Part shown: positions 29,317-39,375 of the stretch, piece after piece
Layout of the letters: each line of letters opens with the position of its first letter
Position numbering within the stretch: position 1 is the stretch's first letter
Source of the DNA: Ferruginibacter paludis
GTDB lineage: Bacteria; Bacteroidota; Bacteroidia; Chitinophagales; Chitinophagaceae
Assembly: GCF_030409685.1 (NCBI RefSeq)
Contig: NZ_JAUFQJ010000001.1
Location: 186,001-250,000 of the forward strand
Reading direction: 5' to 3'
DNA: 64,000 nt
Made by a program: the position numbers and the translations under genes
The notes under the pieces: generated by a model
The model's input: the letters and a program-made list of their open reading frames with translations, nothing else
The model's database searches: none
What the model was told of the DNA's origin: nothing

Positions 29317-29750
29317 CATTTGTATTGAGTATTACAACGCTCAAAAAGGTATCGATTACCATGTTGAGTATGCTAAATGTTAAATTACTTTAGGTTTACC
29401 CTGCACAGTGTGCTGCCCGTTTCTCTCTTTAAAAACACTTTCTTTATTTACAAATGTTTTGATAGCAGAATAACGCCCTCTGCTATTTTTTATAATTCAA
29501 TTTGGGCATCTTTATCAGGTACCTATTATTGGTAATAAGTTTTAAGGCTGGAAGCAGCACCGCCCATGTTATTGTTTCTGAAGTTTTGAAAAAAGCCGTG
29601 GATGAAGGTTATGTGCTGATGCCGCCGCGAAATCTGGTTACACTGGTTTTAAAAATGTGCTATACAACTGCCCGTTTGTCCTACTACGGAAGCCACTGCA
29701 AAAACTACTTTTGTGCCAACAAAGAAATCATTCACTTAAAAATATTTATC
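29317..29750 (+). other. Mostly gene-free region with a possible remnant and a promoter
   Basis: The frame 29502-29700 encodes a plausible peptide (KKAVDEGYVLMPPRNLV) but lacks a recognised family and runs in frame into the next small gene; it may be a gene remnant. TACTTTTG at 29706-29713 is a consensus -7 box, 37 bases before the ATG at 29751. Confidence 0.4.
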
Positions 29751-29981
29751 ATGAAAACAAAAATGAAAGTGATCGCATCTTTAAAAATCTGGATTGCTAT
29801 CTATCCTTCTATCACCTTGTTTCTTTACCTGTTTGGGGAAAAGCTGGCTGCATTACCATTGTACCTGCGAACATTTCTGTTAACCATTTCCCTGGTGCCC
29901 TGGATTGTATTTGCTGTAGTGCCATTTATAGACACAATACTTAAAAGAGTTTCATCTAAACAGTTAGAACCGAAAAAATAA
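29751..29981 (+). CDS. Small two-helix membrane protein, 76 aa
   Basis: Begins MKTKMKVIASLKIWIAIYPS and has two hydrophobic helices (SLKIWIAIYPSITLFLYLF and TFLLTISLVPWIVFAVVPFID), ending in a basic tail. I recall similar small proteins in Bacteroidota, often beside oxidoreductases, of unknown function. The ATG at 29751 is chosen because of the -7 box at 29706 and because upstream residues look unrelated. The flavoprotein gene starts 14 bases after its stop, so they form an operon. Confidence 0.65.
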   Translation: MKTKMKVIASLKIWIAIYPSITLFLYLFGEKLAALPLYLRTFLLTISLVPWIVFAVVPFIDTILKRVSSKQLEPKK

Positions 29982-29995
29982 AACGCGTCGCTACT

Positions 29996-31003
29996 ATGAT
30001 GCAAATATCAAGACGTGACTTTATAAAAATGGGTACGATTGCAATACAAACTATTGCTTTACCATTTTCTTCTTCAACAATTCTAAAATATAACATGGCA
30101 CCCGAAAATAAATTTGATGTAATCATTATTGGAGGCAGTTACTCCGGCCTTGCTGCCGGTATGGCACTTGGCCGGGCCTTAAGAAAAGTATTAATAATCG
30201 ACAATGGAAAACCTTGTAACAGGCAAACACCTCATTCGCACAATTTTCTTACAAACGACGGAAAAACACCCACTGAAATAGCCGCATTGGCCAACCGGCA
30301 GGTAAGCAGGTATGAAACTGTAGAGTTTTTCAATGGTCTGGCTGTGGCGGCAAAACAAATTGAAAAAGGCTTTCAAATACAGGTGGCTACCGGCGAAACC
30401 TTTATAGCAAAAAAACTAATTTTCGCAACAGGCATCCGCGACATCCTTCCTGCTATTGATGGGTTTGCAGCATGTTGGGGAATTTCTGTGCTCCATTGCC
30501 CATACTGCCACGGCTACGAAGTAAGAAATGAAAAGACTGGCATATTTTTGAATGGTGATGCCGCCTTTGATTTTGCCAGGCTTATAGCTAATTGGACAAC
30601 GGACTTAACTTTGTTTACTAATGGACCTTCCTCCTTATCTGCCGAACAGTCTGCAAAACTTGAAAGTCACCACATCAAAATAATTGAAAAGCAAATTGAA
30701 AAATTAGCTCACGTTAAAGGGCATCTTGAAAGCATTGTTTTCAGCGATGGTACAACAACACCCTTAAACTTTCTATATGCACCCGCTCCATTTGAACAGC
30801 ACGGCACAATACCACAATCATTGGGGTGTGAACTGAGTGAAGATGGATACATCAAAGTGGATCATTTGCAGGAAACTACCATAAAAGGTATTTATGCTGC
30901 CGGCGACAATGTAAGCCGGATGCGGACCGTAGCAAACGCAGTGTCGATGGGAACAACTGCCGGCATAGCCATAAGTAAGAAAATGATTTTAGAAGAATTT
31001 TAA
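29996..31003 (+). CDS. Thioredoxin-reductase-like flavoprotein with Tat signal, 335 aa
   Basis: FAD/NAD(P)-binding disulfide reductase fold: GGSYSGLAAGMALGRALRK at about 46-64, ATGIRD near 144-149, redox pair CPYC at 168-171 followed by HGYE, and GIYAAGDNVSR near the C-terminus. Relatives in Bacteroidota are normally about 300 residues and cytoplasmic. Here 33 extra residues carry a twin-arginine motif SRRDFIKMG followed by a hydrophobic stretch (TIAIQTIALPF), so export of the folded flavoprotein is likely. An internal ATG at 30095 (MAPENKF) would give the usual cytoplasmic form. The methyltransferase follows after 11 bases. Confidence 0.85.
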   Translation: MMQISRRDFIKMGTIAIQTIALPFSSSTILKYNMAPENKFDVIIIGGSYSGLAAGMALGRALRKVLIIDNGKPCNRQTPHSHNFLTNDGKTPTEIAALANRQVSRYETVEFFNGLAVAAKQIEKGFQIQVATGETFIAKKLIFATGIRDILPAIDGFAACWGISVLHCPYCHGYEVRNEKTGIFLNGDAAFDFARLIANWTTDLTLFTNGPSSLSAEQSAKLESHHIKIIEKQIEKLAHVKGHLESIVFSDGTTTPLNFLYAPAPFEQHGTIPQSLGCELSEDGYIKVDHLQETTIKGIYAAGDNVSRMRTVANAVSMGTTAGIAISKKMILEEF

Positions 31004-31014
31004 AACAAATAATT

Positions 31015-31650
31015 ATGAAAAAAAGCTGGGATGAAATGTATAAAAATATGTGGGATGAACGCTATAAAGAAACGACGTATGCTTACGGTAAAGGGCCTAA
31101 TGTTTTTTTTAAAGAATGGCTTGAAAAATTTACACCCGGTACCATTTTAATGCCTGCGGATGGTGAAGGCCGCAATGGAGTTTTTGCAGCATGTTTGGGC
31201 TGGAAGGTAACCTCCTTTGATTTGAGTATTGAAGGAAAAGCAAAGGCCCTGGCACTGGCAAAAGAGTTCAGTGTTACGCTAGATTATATCGTTGCAGACC
31301 TGGAGCAACTCGACTTAAACAATGAGTCTTTTGATGCAATCGGGCTTATCTATGCCCATTTTGCAGCCGATAAAAAAGAAGTATATCATGCTAAGCTGAA
31401 TAAATATTTAAAGCCGGGAGGGCTAATTATTCTGGAAGCTTTTAGTAAAAACCATATTGCCCTGAATGAGTGCAACCCCAGTGTTGGCGGCCCTAAGGAT
31501 ATTGACATGTTGTATTCTAAAGGGCAAATATTGGCAGATTTCGGTAGCTATGAACTGCTTATCCTGGAAGAAGAAGAAATTGAATTAAACGAAGGGAAAT
31601 ATCATATTGGCAAAGGATCGGTAATAAGGTTCGTTGGAAGAAAGATGTAA
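31015..31650 (+). CDS. Class I SAM-dependent methyltransferase, 211 aa
   Basis: A Rossmann-type methyltransferase: motif I is ILMPADGEGRNGVFAA (with PADGEGRN, as in the TehB/thiopurine-like group), then TSFDLSIEG, and GLIYAHFA and LKPGGLIILEAF as motifs II and III. The substrate could be a metal(loid), a thiol or a small molecule. It ends the operon with the flavoprotein and the small membrane protein. The N-terminus has a near-repeat, WDEMYKNMWDERYKE, so an alternative ATG a few codons in is possible. Confidence 0.88.
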   Translation: MKKSWDEMYKNMWDERYKETTYAYGKGPNVFFKEWLEKFTPGTILMPADGEGRNGVFAACLGWKVTSFDLSIEGKAKALALAKEFSVTLDYIVADLEQLDLNNESFDAIGLIYAHFAADKKEVYHAKLNKYLKPGGLIILEAFSKNHIALNECNPSVGGPKDIDMLYSKGQILADFGSYELLILEEEEIELNEGKYHIGKGSVIRFVGRKM

Positions 31651-31852
31651 TGGTAACAGTTACTTTGGCGTACATCAATTCATTTGCGAATGAGGGGCTT
31701 TTGTAGTTCCTTCCATCCTTAAGCTCGGTTTTGCATCAGCGGAGCTTTTTCACCTTCGCTATAAGCGCTTTCACCTAGTTATACTCCACTGGTCAACAGT
31801 TTTCTAATTCATAATAAATTTTACTGTAAATTGTCCAATCCTTACACACAGC

Positions 31853-34294
31853 ATGAACCAAAACCCTGAACAACTTGCCCTTGATCGTATCGACTCTGAA
31901 TTAATCCGGAGTGGCTGGTGTATTCAGAACAAAAATCAAATCAATTTAAACGCAGGCACCGGAATTGCAATCCGGGAATATCCAACAGACATTGGTCCAG
32001 CCGATTACGTGCTCTTCGTAAACAAACAACACGTAGGCATCATTGAAGCCAAACGTGCAGAAGAAGGCGTACACCTCACTATGCATGAAGAACAGACAGA
32101 AGGTTACCGCACGGCCAAACTAAAATACCTCAACAATCAACCCTTATTCTTTGGTTACGAAAGTACTGGCGATGTAATCAGGTTTACTGACTCCCGTGAT
32201 CCCAAACCAAGATCAAGCCCTGTGTTTACTTTTCACCGGCCGGAACTTTTTGCGGAGTGGATAAAACAGGATAAATCATTAAGGGCAAGATTGCAGGATA
32301 TACCTGCATTGCCTGAAATCGGTTTAAGAGATTGCCAGGTGCTCGCCATCAACCAGCTGGAAACATCTTTTAAAGATGCCCGGCCAAAAGCGCTGATACA
32401 AATGGCCACGGGTTCCGGTAAAACTTTTACCGCCATTACTTTTATTTACCGCTTATTAAAATATGCCAAAGCCAAACGCATTCTGTTTTTGGTCGACACA
32501 AAGAATTTGGGCGAACAGGCCGAACAGGAATTCATGGCCTATGTGCCCAATGATGATAACCGCAAGTTTACTGAACTCTATGGCGTAACACGGTTAAAAA
32601 GCAGCTCCATACCCAACGATAGCCAGGTGTACATTTCCACCATACAAAGAATGTATGCCATTTTAAAGGGAACCGAAATGGAGGAAAGTGCGGAAGAACA
32701 AAATCCCAATGAACGCTTTCAGCCAAAGGAACCTTTGCCAGTGGTGCACAATGAAAAAGTGCCGATGGAGTTTTTTGATTTTATCGTGATAGATGAATGC
32801 CACCGCAGCATTTATAATTTATGGAAACAGGTACTCGATTATTTTGATGTATTCCAGGTTGGCTTAACTGCCACACCCGATAACAGAACCTTTGGTTATT
32901 TCAATAAAAATATCGTGAGCGATTACGGGTATGAAAAAGCCGTGATCGACGGCGTGCTGGTGCCCTACAATGTATTTACCATCGAAACAAAAATCACCAA
33001 AGAAGGCAGCAGAATCACCATGGGTGAAAACGTAGACAAACGGGAACGCCTCACAAGAAAAAAATTCTGGGAAGCTGTAGATGAAGATACTGAATACAGC
33101 GGCAAACAACTGGATAGAGACATCGTAAACCCCAGCACCATAAGAACCATCATCAGAGCCATAAAGGAGAATCTGCCCGCCATGTTTCCTGATAGGGCCA
33201 GGGAGATTCGAACTCCCATGCCGGATGGGCAAGGGCACACGGAGACGGTTTTTGAAGTCCCTAAAACATTCATCTTCGCCAAAACAGATTCCCACGCCGA
33301 AGACATCATTGAAATCGTTCGCAATGAATTTGCCGAAGAAAATAAATTCTGTAAAAAGATCACCTACAAAAGTGTGGAAGATCCCAAGACTGTGCACAGC
33401 CAGTTCCGCAACGATTACTACCCACGCATAGCCGTAACCGTTGATATGATTGCTACCGGCACGGATATCCGTCCGCTGGAAGTATTGGTATTTATGCGGG
33501 ATGTAAAAAGCCGCAGCTGTTACGAGCAGATGAAAGGCCGTGGCACCCGTACCTGCAGCCTGGAACAATTAAAAGCCACGGGCACGCCCTCTGCCAAATT
33601 TACCAAAGATCATTTTGTGATCATTGATGCCATTGGTGTGGAGCAATCGCAAAAAACCGACAGCCGCCCGCTGGAAAAAAAGCCCGGCATGAGCCTGAAA
33701 GATTTGTTGCAAAATGTAGTCATGGGCAACACGCAGGAAGACATCCTCAGCACACTTGCCAACCGCCTCATCCGGCTGGATAAACAGATCAATGAAAAAG
33801 AAAAAGCCAGTTTTGCAGCACAGGCCAACGGTCATACCATCCTGCGTTTACCCACGCGTATCTTTTATGCCAATGGTGTAAAAGCAAATGTGTTGTTCTG
33901 GGATGGCAAGCCAGCAGCAAAGACCCCATGGACAAAAGACGTATGGGTATATGATTACAGAACCAACATTCACCACACGCTAAAGAAAAATCCATTTAAG
34001 CTGGATGACCTGAAAGATTTTATAGAATGCTACAACCCCAAAAATCGCAACAAGCGAAAAGAAACTTACCACACAACAACCAACCCCGAAGGACGTTTCA
34101 GAAAGTTTAGCTACGATGAAATCATTGCCAGGGATAAAACATCTTTAGACATCACCTGGCTGAAAGATAAGTCCCTCGCTGACTTGGATAACCTGCCGGA
34201 CCCGGATGTGCTGGCACTGGATATTGTAGAAAACCTGGAAGCAGGGCTTGAAAGTTTCAGGGCGATTATTGCGGCGTTGAATATGAAAAATTGA
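31853..34294 (+). CDS. Type I restriction enzyme R subunit (EcoEI-like), 813 aa
   Basis: The N-terminal nuclease domain has GPADYVLF and IIEAKR (Asp51, Glu65, Lys67), a PD-(D/E)xK pattern. The SF2 motor follows: ATGSGKT at 185-191, DECH at 314-317, LTATP at 338-342, and GRGTRTC as motif VI near 560. The C-terminal EcoEI_R_C-type segment ends ENLEAGLESFRAIIAAL. HsdR translocates DNA and cleaves it, but needs HsdM and HsdS to recognise DNA. Neither is present on either side, so this is an orphan. The reading frame is intact and about the normal length for the EcoEI group. Confidence 0.92.
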   Translation: MNQNPEQLALDRIDSELIRSGWCIQNKNQINLNAGTGIAIREYPTDIGPADYVLFVNKQHVGIIEAKRAEEGVHLTMHEEQTEGYRTAKLKYLNNQPLFFGYESTGDVIRFTDSRDPKPRSSPVFTFHRPELFAEWIKQDKSLRARLQDIPALPEIGLRDCQVLAINQLETSFKDARPKALIQMATGSGKTFTAITFIYRLLKYAKAKRILFLVDTKNLGEQAEQEFMAYVPNDDNRKFTELYGVTRLKSSSIPNDSQVYISTIQRMYAILKGTEMEESAEEQNPNERFQPKEPLPVVHNEKVPMEFFDFIVIDECHRSIYNLWKQVLDYFDVFQVGLTATPDNRTFGYFNKNIVSDYGYEKAVIDGVLVPYNVFTIETKITKEGSRITMGENVDKRERLTRKKFWEAVDEDTEYSGKQLDRDIVNPSTIRTIIRAIKENLPAMFPDRAREIRTPMPDGQGHTETVFEVPKTFIFAKTDSHAEDIIEIVRNEFAEENKFCKKITYKSVEDPKTVHSQFRNDYYPRIAVTVDMIATGTDIRPLEVLVFMRDVKSRSCYEQMKGRGTRTCSLEQLKATGTPSAKFTKDHFVIIDAIGVEQSQKTDSRPLEKKPGMSLKDLLQNVVMGNTQEDILSTLANRLIRLDKQINEKEKASFAAQANGHTILRLPTRIFYANGVKANVLFWDGKPAAKTPWTKDVWVYDYRTNIHHTLKKNPFKLDDLKDFIECYNPKNRNKRKETYHTTTNPEGRFRKFSYDEIIARDKTSLDITWLKDKSLADLDNLPDPDVLALDIVENLEAGLESFRAIIAALNMKN

Positions 34295-34375
34295 TTGCTT
34301 CATTATACAATTACAACCTTTGCCTGTCTCTTTTGCTGCTAAACATCTAACACATAAATCAAAGAAGTGTCGCCT

Positions 34376-35593
34376 ATGGAAGACCTGAATGAAGAAGAGG
34401 AATGGGAATACCCGTTGTCTGGATTTACTAAAATATTTTACAGTTTAACGTCCGCTGCAATATTCCTGTTTGGCCTTTACCTGGGCTCAACCCCTTCGCC
34501 GGCAGGTATAGCATTTTCATTGACTGTTGTATCGGTTTTAATGTTACTTGCAGGCTTAATTGTTCTTAATGTAGCGAGAAAGAAACTGGTCATCACTAAA
34601 GACCGCATTTTATACACCAGCCTGTTTTCAACCAGGGAACTTCCGATACAATCAATCCGGGGATATAGAGTTTCTTCCAAAGCAATCGTGATAGAACCTT
34701 CATCGCCGGAATACGGCCGTATCTATATCGGAAACTATACTGATTTAGCTAACAGCAGTGATATCCGGAAATGGGTAATGGCTAATTTCAAAGATGTAAA
34801 TGCAGAAGACCTTGCAATAGCTCGCCATCAAATGCTGGAAGATCCCACCGTTGGTAATTCGCCGGAAGAACGTGAAAAAAGCTATCAGCGGGCAAAAGTC
34901 TTTGCATACGGGTACAATACTATAGCGATTATAACAGGCATTGTCATGGCGTTAATTTCTTCGGCTTTTAGCAATATTTGTTTATTGCTAATTCCCTGGA
35001 TTGGTGTGGTGGTAATGTTTAGTAACAAAGGCCTGATTAAGTTGTATGGTGCAAGCAACAGAAGCATCAACCCATATGTTATGCCTGGCATTGTTTTGTC
35101 TTCCGTCTGCATGCTTGTAAAATCGGCAAAATTGTATACCCTGCTGAATATAGCACCCCTCTTGATTCCCTCAATGCTTGCGGCTACTGTTCTTATTGTT
35201 CCCTTGTATTTGAGAGGTAGAAATGCTGCAGCCGGAAGCCTGCAAGGCCAGGTAATTTTTATTTTAGTTGCCGGTTTAATATATGGTTTTGCCAGTATAA
35301 GGTTAATAAATTGTGCTTTTGATGCCAAGCCGGCAGAACTATACCAGGCTGAAGTATTGCGGCATTGGTATACAACCGGCAGGGGCCGGGGATATTTTAT
35401 TAAACTTAGTCCATGGGGACCACAAACCGAACCAAGCAAAGTGGAAATTGGCCGGCAGTTTTATCAAAACACTTTTATTGGAGATTCTGTACTTGTACGA
35501 TTAAAACCAGGCTTGTTGCAATTACCCTGGTACCGGGTAGAAAGGCGGGAGGATAACATAATTACTGAGCGAAAAGGAATTAACCCCAATTGA
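34376..35593 (+). CDS. Membrane protein of unknown function with PH-like segment, 405 aa
   Basis: Two N-terminal helices are followed by a strand-rich stretch (KKLVITKDRILYTSLFSTRELPIQSIRGYRV) resembling a bacterial PH-like domain. Then come about six more helices and a soluble C-terminal part (WYTTGRGRGYFIKLSPWGPQ ... SVLVRLKPGLLQLPWYRVE). I do not recognise the family. The ATG at 34376 is preferred to an in-frame GTG at 34367. It lies downstream of the orphan HsdR gene, but no functional link is evident. Confidence 0.7.
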   Translation: MEDLNEEEEWEYPLSGFTKIFYSLTSAAIFLFGLYLGSTPSPAGIAFSLTVVSVLMLLAGLIVLNVARKKLVITKDRILYTSLFSTRELPIQSIRGYRVSSKAIVIEPSSPEYGRIYIGNYTDLANSSDIRKWVMANFKDVNAEDLAIARHQMLEDPTVGNSPEEREKSYQRAKVFAYGYNTIAIITGIVMALISSAFSNICLLLIPWIGVVVMFSNKGLIKLYGASNRSINPYVMPGIVLSSVCMLVKSAKLYTLLNIAPLLIPSMLAATVLIVPLYLRGRNAAAGSLQGQVIFILVAGLIYGFASIRLINCAFDAKPAELYQAEVLRHWYTTGRGRGYFIKLSPWGPQTEPSKVEIGRQFYQNTFIGDSVLVRLKPGLLQLPWYRVERREDNIITERKGINPN

Positions 35594-35671
35594 ATTCATT
35601 TTTTCAACACTCAACTCAACTATAACAAATCAAAACATTAAACAACACTAACACAACAACCAGTTCCACAA

Positions 35672-36271
35672 ATGAAAAAAACATTAATCGCTCTGCTGCT
35701 TCTTGGCAACGTTGCCTTTGCCCAAAGTAATAGCCATGCTGCCTATATTGATACAATAAAAGCGTTTCAAAAAAATTACATCGATACCCACGAAGTGGTA
35801 AAAGGAGAAGACCGGAAATATTTACAATTCTTTGCTCCGGATGAAACCTATAAAGTATTAGCGAGCTTTGAAAAACTAAATGATGTGCAGGGTTTCAGCA
35901 TGCCAACCTCAACCAAAGCAATGCAGCAATATTATAAGTATGGCAGAATAACTTTTAAAATCAACCATCACCTCTGCCACCTTTTTGTATACCAGTCAAA
36001 AGATTTAATGTCTACAAAAGATTATGGCAATTACCTGTTTATTCCTTTTACTGATCCAAGCAATGGAGTGGAAACGTATGAAGGCGGAAAATATATAGAT
36101 CTAACCATGCAGGATATTAAAAACAATACACTGGAAATTGATTTTAATAAAGCCTATAATCCTTACTGTTGTTATGTTGCCGGCTATAGCTGTCCAATTC
36201 CGCCAAAAGAAAATGCATTGGAGATTCCGATATTGGCAGGAGAAAAAAAATATACGAAGCCGGTTCATTAG
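35672..36271 (+). CDS. Exported DUF1684 family protein, 199 aa
   Basis: Signal peptide (MKKTLIALLLLGNVAFAQ) and a DUF1684 domain: YIDTIKAFQKNYIDTHEVV, YLQFFAPDETYKVLASFEKL, then the diagnostic NPYCCYVAGYSCPIPPKENAL near residues 161-181, normally NPYCAYxxGYxCPLPPxEN. The function of the family is unknown. The protein is expected in the periplasm. It lies alone, with a CPBP protease gene following after 84 bases. Confidence 0.88.
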   Translation: MKKTLIALLLLGNVAFAQSNSHAAYIDTIKAFQKNYIDTHEVVKGEDRKYLQFFAPDETYKVLASFEKLNDVQGFSMPTSTKAMQQYYKYGRITFKINHHLCHLFVYQSKDLMSTKDYGNYLFIPFTDPSNGVETYEGGKYIDLTMQDIKNNTLEIDFNKAYNPYCCYVAGYSCPIPPKENALEIPILAGEKKYTKPVH

Positions 36272-36355
36272 TTATTACCCTGCACAGCATGCGCACTCAA
36301 ATAAAAGTGCAGAATTACTATTTGCCAATTTATATAGAAACCATCCAAACTGATA

Positions 36356-37048
36356 ATGACATTTTCAACAAAGGACAGTAACTATTTTTCCATCAGGGGA
36401 ATTGTATTCATTTTCTTATTCCTGTTTCTGATTGGCCCACTTGCTTCGTCGCTGAGCCATTTTGGTTTGTTGACATTAACTCCTGCCACTTTCTTTATTT
36501 CCAGGTTGATTTATTGGTTAGCCCTTGGCTTATTATGGCTTTATGCGGCCAAAATCGAAAAACAACCGATTTTAATTTGGAAGGAAAAAAGTTATACCGC
36601 TCTGCAATACATCGGATCATTTTTTTTAATTTTTTTGATTCTCATCATTGGGATGATAATAATTAACTTTCTCTACTCTTTAACGGGCTTAAGCAAAACA
36701 AGTACTGCACTGGCAGACACCGTAGGTATTTTGCGGGATCATTTCCTGCTGGCTGTTTTTACAGCCCTAACGGCAGGTATTGTGGAAGAGGTTATTTTCA
36801 GGGGTTATATACAGCCAAGGCTGGAGAGTATTCTAACAAATTTATCCGCCTCCATCATCATTTCTTCGCTGCTGTTTGGCTTGCTGCATTACAAGTATGG
36901 TACGGTCATAAATGTTATCGGCCCCTTTTTTATCGGTCTTATTTTTGCGCTTTATTACTCGAAATACAGGAATATAAAAATGATAATCATTTGTCATTTT
37001 GTATGGGATATGATTGCGATTTTGACATTAATGAGAATGCGGCATTAA
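36356..37048 (+). CDS. CPBP family intramembrane metalloprotease, 230 aa
   Basis: About six to eight transmembrane helices with the CAAX-protease/ABI motifs: EEVIFRGY (Glu144, Glu145, Arg149), LLFGLLHYKYG (His178) and CHFVWDM (His215). In the family these residues bind the metal and hydrolyse peptides within the membrane; bacterial members are linked to bacteriocin immunity or protein maturation. No bacteriocin-like gene is visible beside it. It is convergent with the crystallin-like gene. Confidence 0.9.
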   Translation: MTFSTKDSNYFSIRGIVFIFLFLFLIGPLASSLSHFGLLTLTPATFFISRLIYWLALGLLWLYAAKIEKQPILIWKEKSYTALQYIGSFFLIFLILIIGMIIINFLYSLTGLSKTSTALADTVGILRDHFLLAVFTALTAGIVEEVIFRGYIQPRLESILTNLSASIIISSLLFGLLHYKYGTVINVIGPFFIGLIFALYYSKYRNIKMIIICHFVWDMIAILTLMRMRH

Positions 37049-37271
37049 TTATTCGGCTTAAACCATTCGCCCCAGTTGCAAGAGTGGACTACAAAAATGA
37101 AGTTTGCTTTGGTGCAAGGCGCAGGGTGGGAATAAGCGTCGCTATCCTTGTGCCAGAGAACAAATGCGATAACAATAATAATGCACCCACTGAGTCACCT
37201 TCACTTGCCATGAATGGTTATTATTGAGGGAAAGAAAGCTTTCACGCGTAACCAAATTTTTTAATAAAAAA

Positions 37272-39104
37272 TTATTGTTCCACACCCGCTGTATGTATAT
37301 TATGAATGATCGGCCCCTGCTGATTGGTAATTTTTCTTACGGTGATATTTATTGAACCACCAGGAAGATCAAGTGGTACTGTTTCAACGATAATATAACC
37401 TTGTATAGAGCCGTCGGGCCTGGTTCTTATTTTATCAAATAAGACATCATGGGTTTTCTGCAGCTTTATGATAGAATTATCAACAACCTTTAATACCTCG
37501 ACTCCGTTGTATTTACGTGAAAAGGTTTGTGCTTTTACTTCTTGCGGTGTATTGTTTGTAAAATCAAAACCAATTCCATCAATATCATATTCGTACGAAG
37601 TGAACCCGGTTATTGTGGCAGCTCTGGAACCGGGTTTTGGAAGTTGAAATGGAATATAAAAGCTCCGCGTAAGATGTAAGCCTGAAGCTGCTATTTCGGC
37701 ATTGCTTGTTTTATCAAAGTAGCCGTTGCCGTCAGCTATCGCAATTAACTGCAGGTCTTTACCGGCTTTGTACCAAAGTTGATTTACCGGGTGTATTTCA
37801 TTGTTTGTATTGATATCTAATTTTCCCAAACCAATGCTGCTGCCAGTGAGGGGGATAGATGCCTTTGCGTGAAAGTCCAGGATATCAGCCATCCACGGAC
37901 CATATATGCAAACATTGCTGTCTTTTAAAATTTTTACCAGCAAAGGATTGTGCGGGCTCGTTGTTTCGTTTGTATTTCCATTGCCTGTATTGATGTTATA
38001 AAGGTTTTTCATTTTTACCTCACCCTCAATGGTCGTTTTTTGTTCAGAAGATTTTAACCACCTGTTGTTGGTTGCCCACGAAAAATTGCTGGCAGGAGTA
38101 AGTTCAATATTTACATCTTTATCAACAGTCAGTTTTGTATGCAGGTAATCCTGGGAGCATATGGATACATCCTCATTCATCTTTCCGCATACGGTTACTT
38201 TATTGGCACTTACCGGATACCAGGCATCAATCCACATAGCGGTGGAACTACTTCCAAACAGCCAGTCTTTTATTTCATCCGCAAATTCTATCAGTACTTT
38301 TCCTGTATAGGGAATCATACTCAGTGCACCACCAACCACTGAAATTCCGGCTACCTTGCCAGTAGCCCATTGCAAAAAGCCGCTCGGTAACCTGGAGGCG
38401 TCGATCAGTTTTTGATATTTGTACACCGTTTCGTTGGGCTGGTTTGCATGATAATAAAAAGGCTGGTTATTGGTTCCTCCAATTACACCTGCACCCATTT
38501 GATTGGTATTAATATTATTAAACTCATCTATTTCAGCCTGGGTTGCCTGCGGAGCCACTGCCAAATCGTTTGGGTCGGGCTGGTGTGGCGGAGTGGGCGG
38601 TGCAACAACCGCAACAGAACCATTGGGGTTAAATCCATTGGCTCTTTGCCTTTCCCAATGGCCTGCAACAAATTGTCCATTTAGCATTTTACCCCTAACC
38701 CAAATCAACCCATCAGTATTTTTTGCGTTAAACACTGTAATATAAGCGGTCTTGTCATTAAAGTTATATTGCCCCAGCTGAGCACAGTCTTCCATCAAAT
38801 CAACGGATGCGCCATACCCGCCACCGATATCTGCATGGTCATAAATAATTGCCACTAAGCCTGCTGGTATTTTAACTGAACTAACCATATTGCCCAGATT
38901 GCCGGAATCAGTTAAAGCGAATGAGCCGATACCAAAGGTTTTACTTTGCCCGCCAAAGTTGTCGTCTTTAAAAAGCGTTACAACATTTTGACTTACTGCA
39001 TTAATTAAAACAGGGCTGTTTTTGGGAAGGTTACCTTTGATGATTTGAGCCAGCATAGATTGACCCAATGAAATGAAGGCAATAGCTAAAAGGATCTTTT
39101 TCAT
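37272..39104 (-). CDS. Secreted protein with N-terminal beta/gamma-crystallin-like domain, 610 aa
   Basis: A signal peptide (MKKILLAIAFISLGQSMLAQ) is followed at about 40-125 by two Greek-key-like motifs: NVVTLFKDDNFGGQSKTF with SSVKIPAGLVAIIYDHADIGGGY, the beta/gamma-crystallin pattern, often calcium-binding. A proline-rich linker (APPTPPHQPDPN) near 180 leads to a long C-terminal region I do not recognise. It has YELFADE-like and HP-rich parts and ends without a sorting domain or barrel signal. The start at 39104 is chosen because it opens the signal peptide; the longer frame to 39200 is unlikely. It stands alone. Confidence 0.75.
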   Translation of the reverse strand: MKKILLAIAFISLGQSMLAQIIKGNLPKNSPVLINAVSQNVVTLFKDDNFGGQSKTFGIGSFALTDSGNLGNMVSSVKIPAGLVAIIYDHADIGGGYGASVDLMEDCAQLGQYNFNDKTAYITVFNAKNTDGLIWVRGKMLNGQFVAGHWERQRANGFNPNGSVAVVAPPTPPHQPDPNDLAVAPQATQAEIDEFNNINTNQMGAGVIGGTNNQPFYYHANQPNETVYKYQKLIDASRLPSGFLQWATGKVAGISVVGGALSMIPYTGKVLIEFADEIKDWLFGSSSTAMWIDAWYPVSANKVTVCGKMNEDVSICSQDYLHTKLTVDKDVNIELTPASNFSWATNNRWLKSSEQKTTIEGEVKMKNLYNINTGNGNTNETTSPHNPLLVKILKDSNVCIYGPWMADILDFHAKASIPLTGSSIGLGKLDINTNNEIHPVNQLWYKAGKDLQLIAIADGNGYFDKTSNAEIAASGLHLTRSFYIPFQLPKPGSRAATITGFTSYEYDIDGIGFDFTNNTPQEVKAQTFSRKYNGVEVLKVVDNSIIKLQKTHDVLFDKIRTRPDGSIQGYIIVETVPLDLPGGSINITVRKITNQQGPIIHNIHTAGVEQ

Positions 39105-39375
39105 ATTGTGATGATTTAAAAAAATGTACAATTGAAAATTGTCTTTTGTAATATTGATGCTTACCCTAATGTAAAAAATCCCGTTTACAAAAAGAAGCAA
39201 TTGCCAGGCGGTAGCAATTCAATAACAATTCATGGTGGCGTTGCCGGAGCCGCTTCGAATTCTTTTCGCCTAATTAAATACTAAGCCAATTATTGGATAA
39301 TAATCAACCATTCAATACATCTATAAGTGGATAGAATTACCACACTTTACCATTAAGAAATGGAAATCAGATAGT

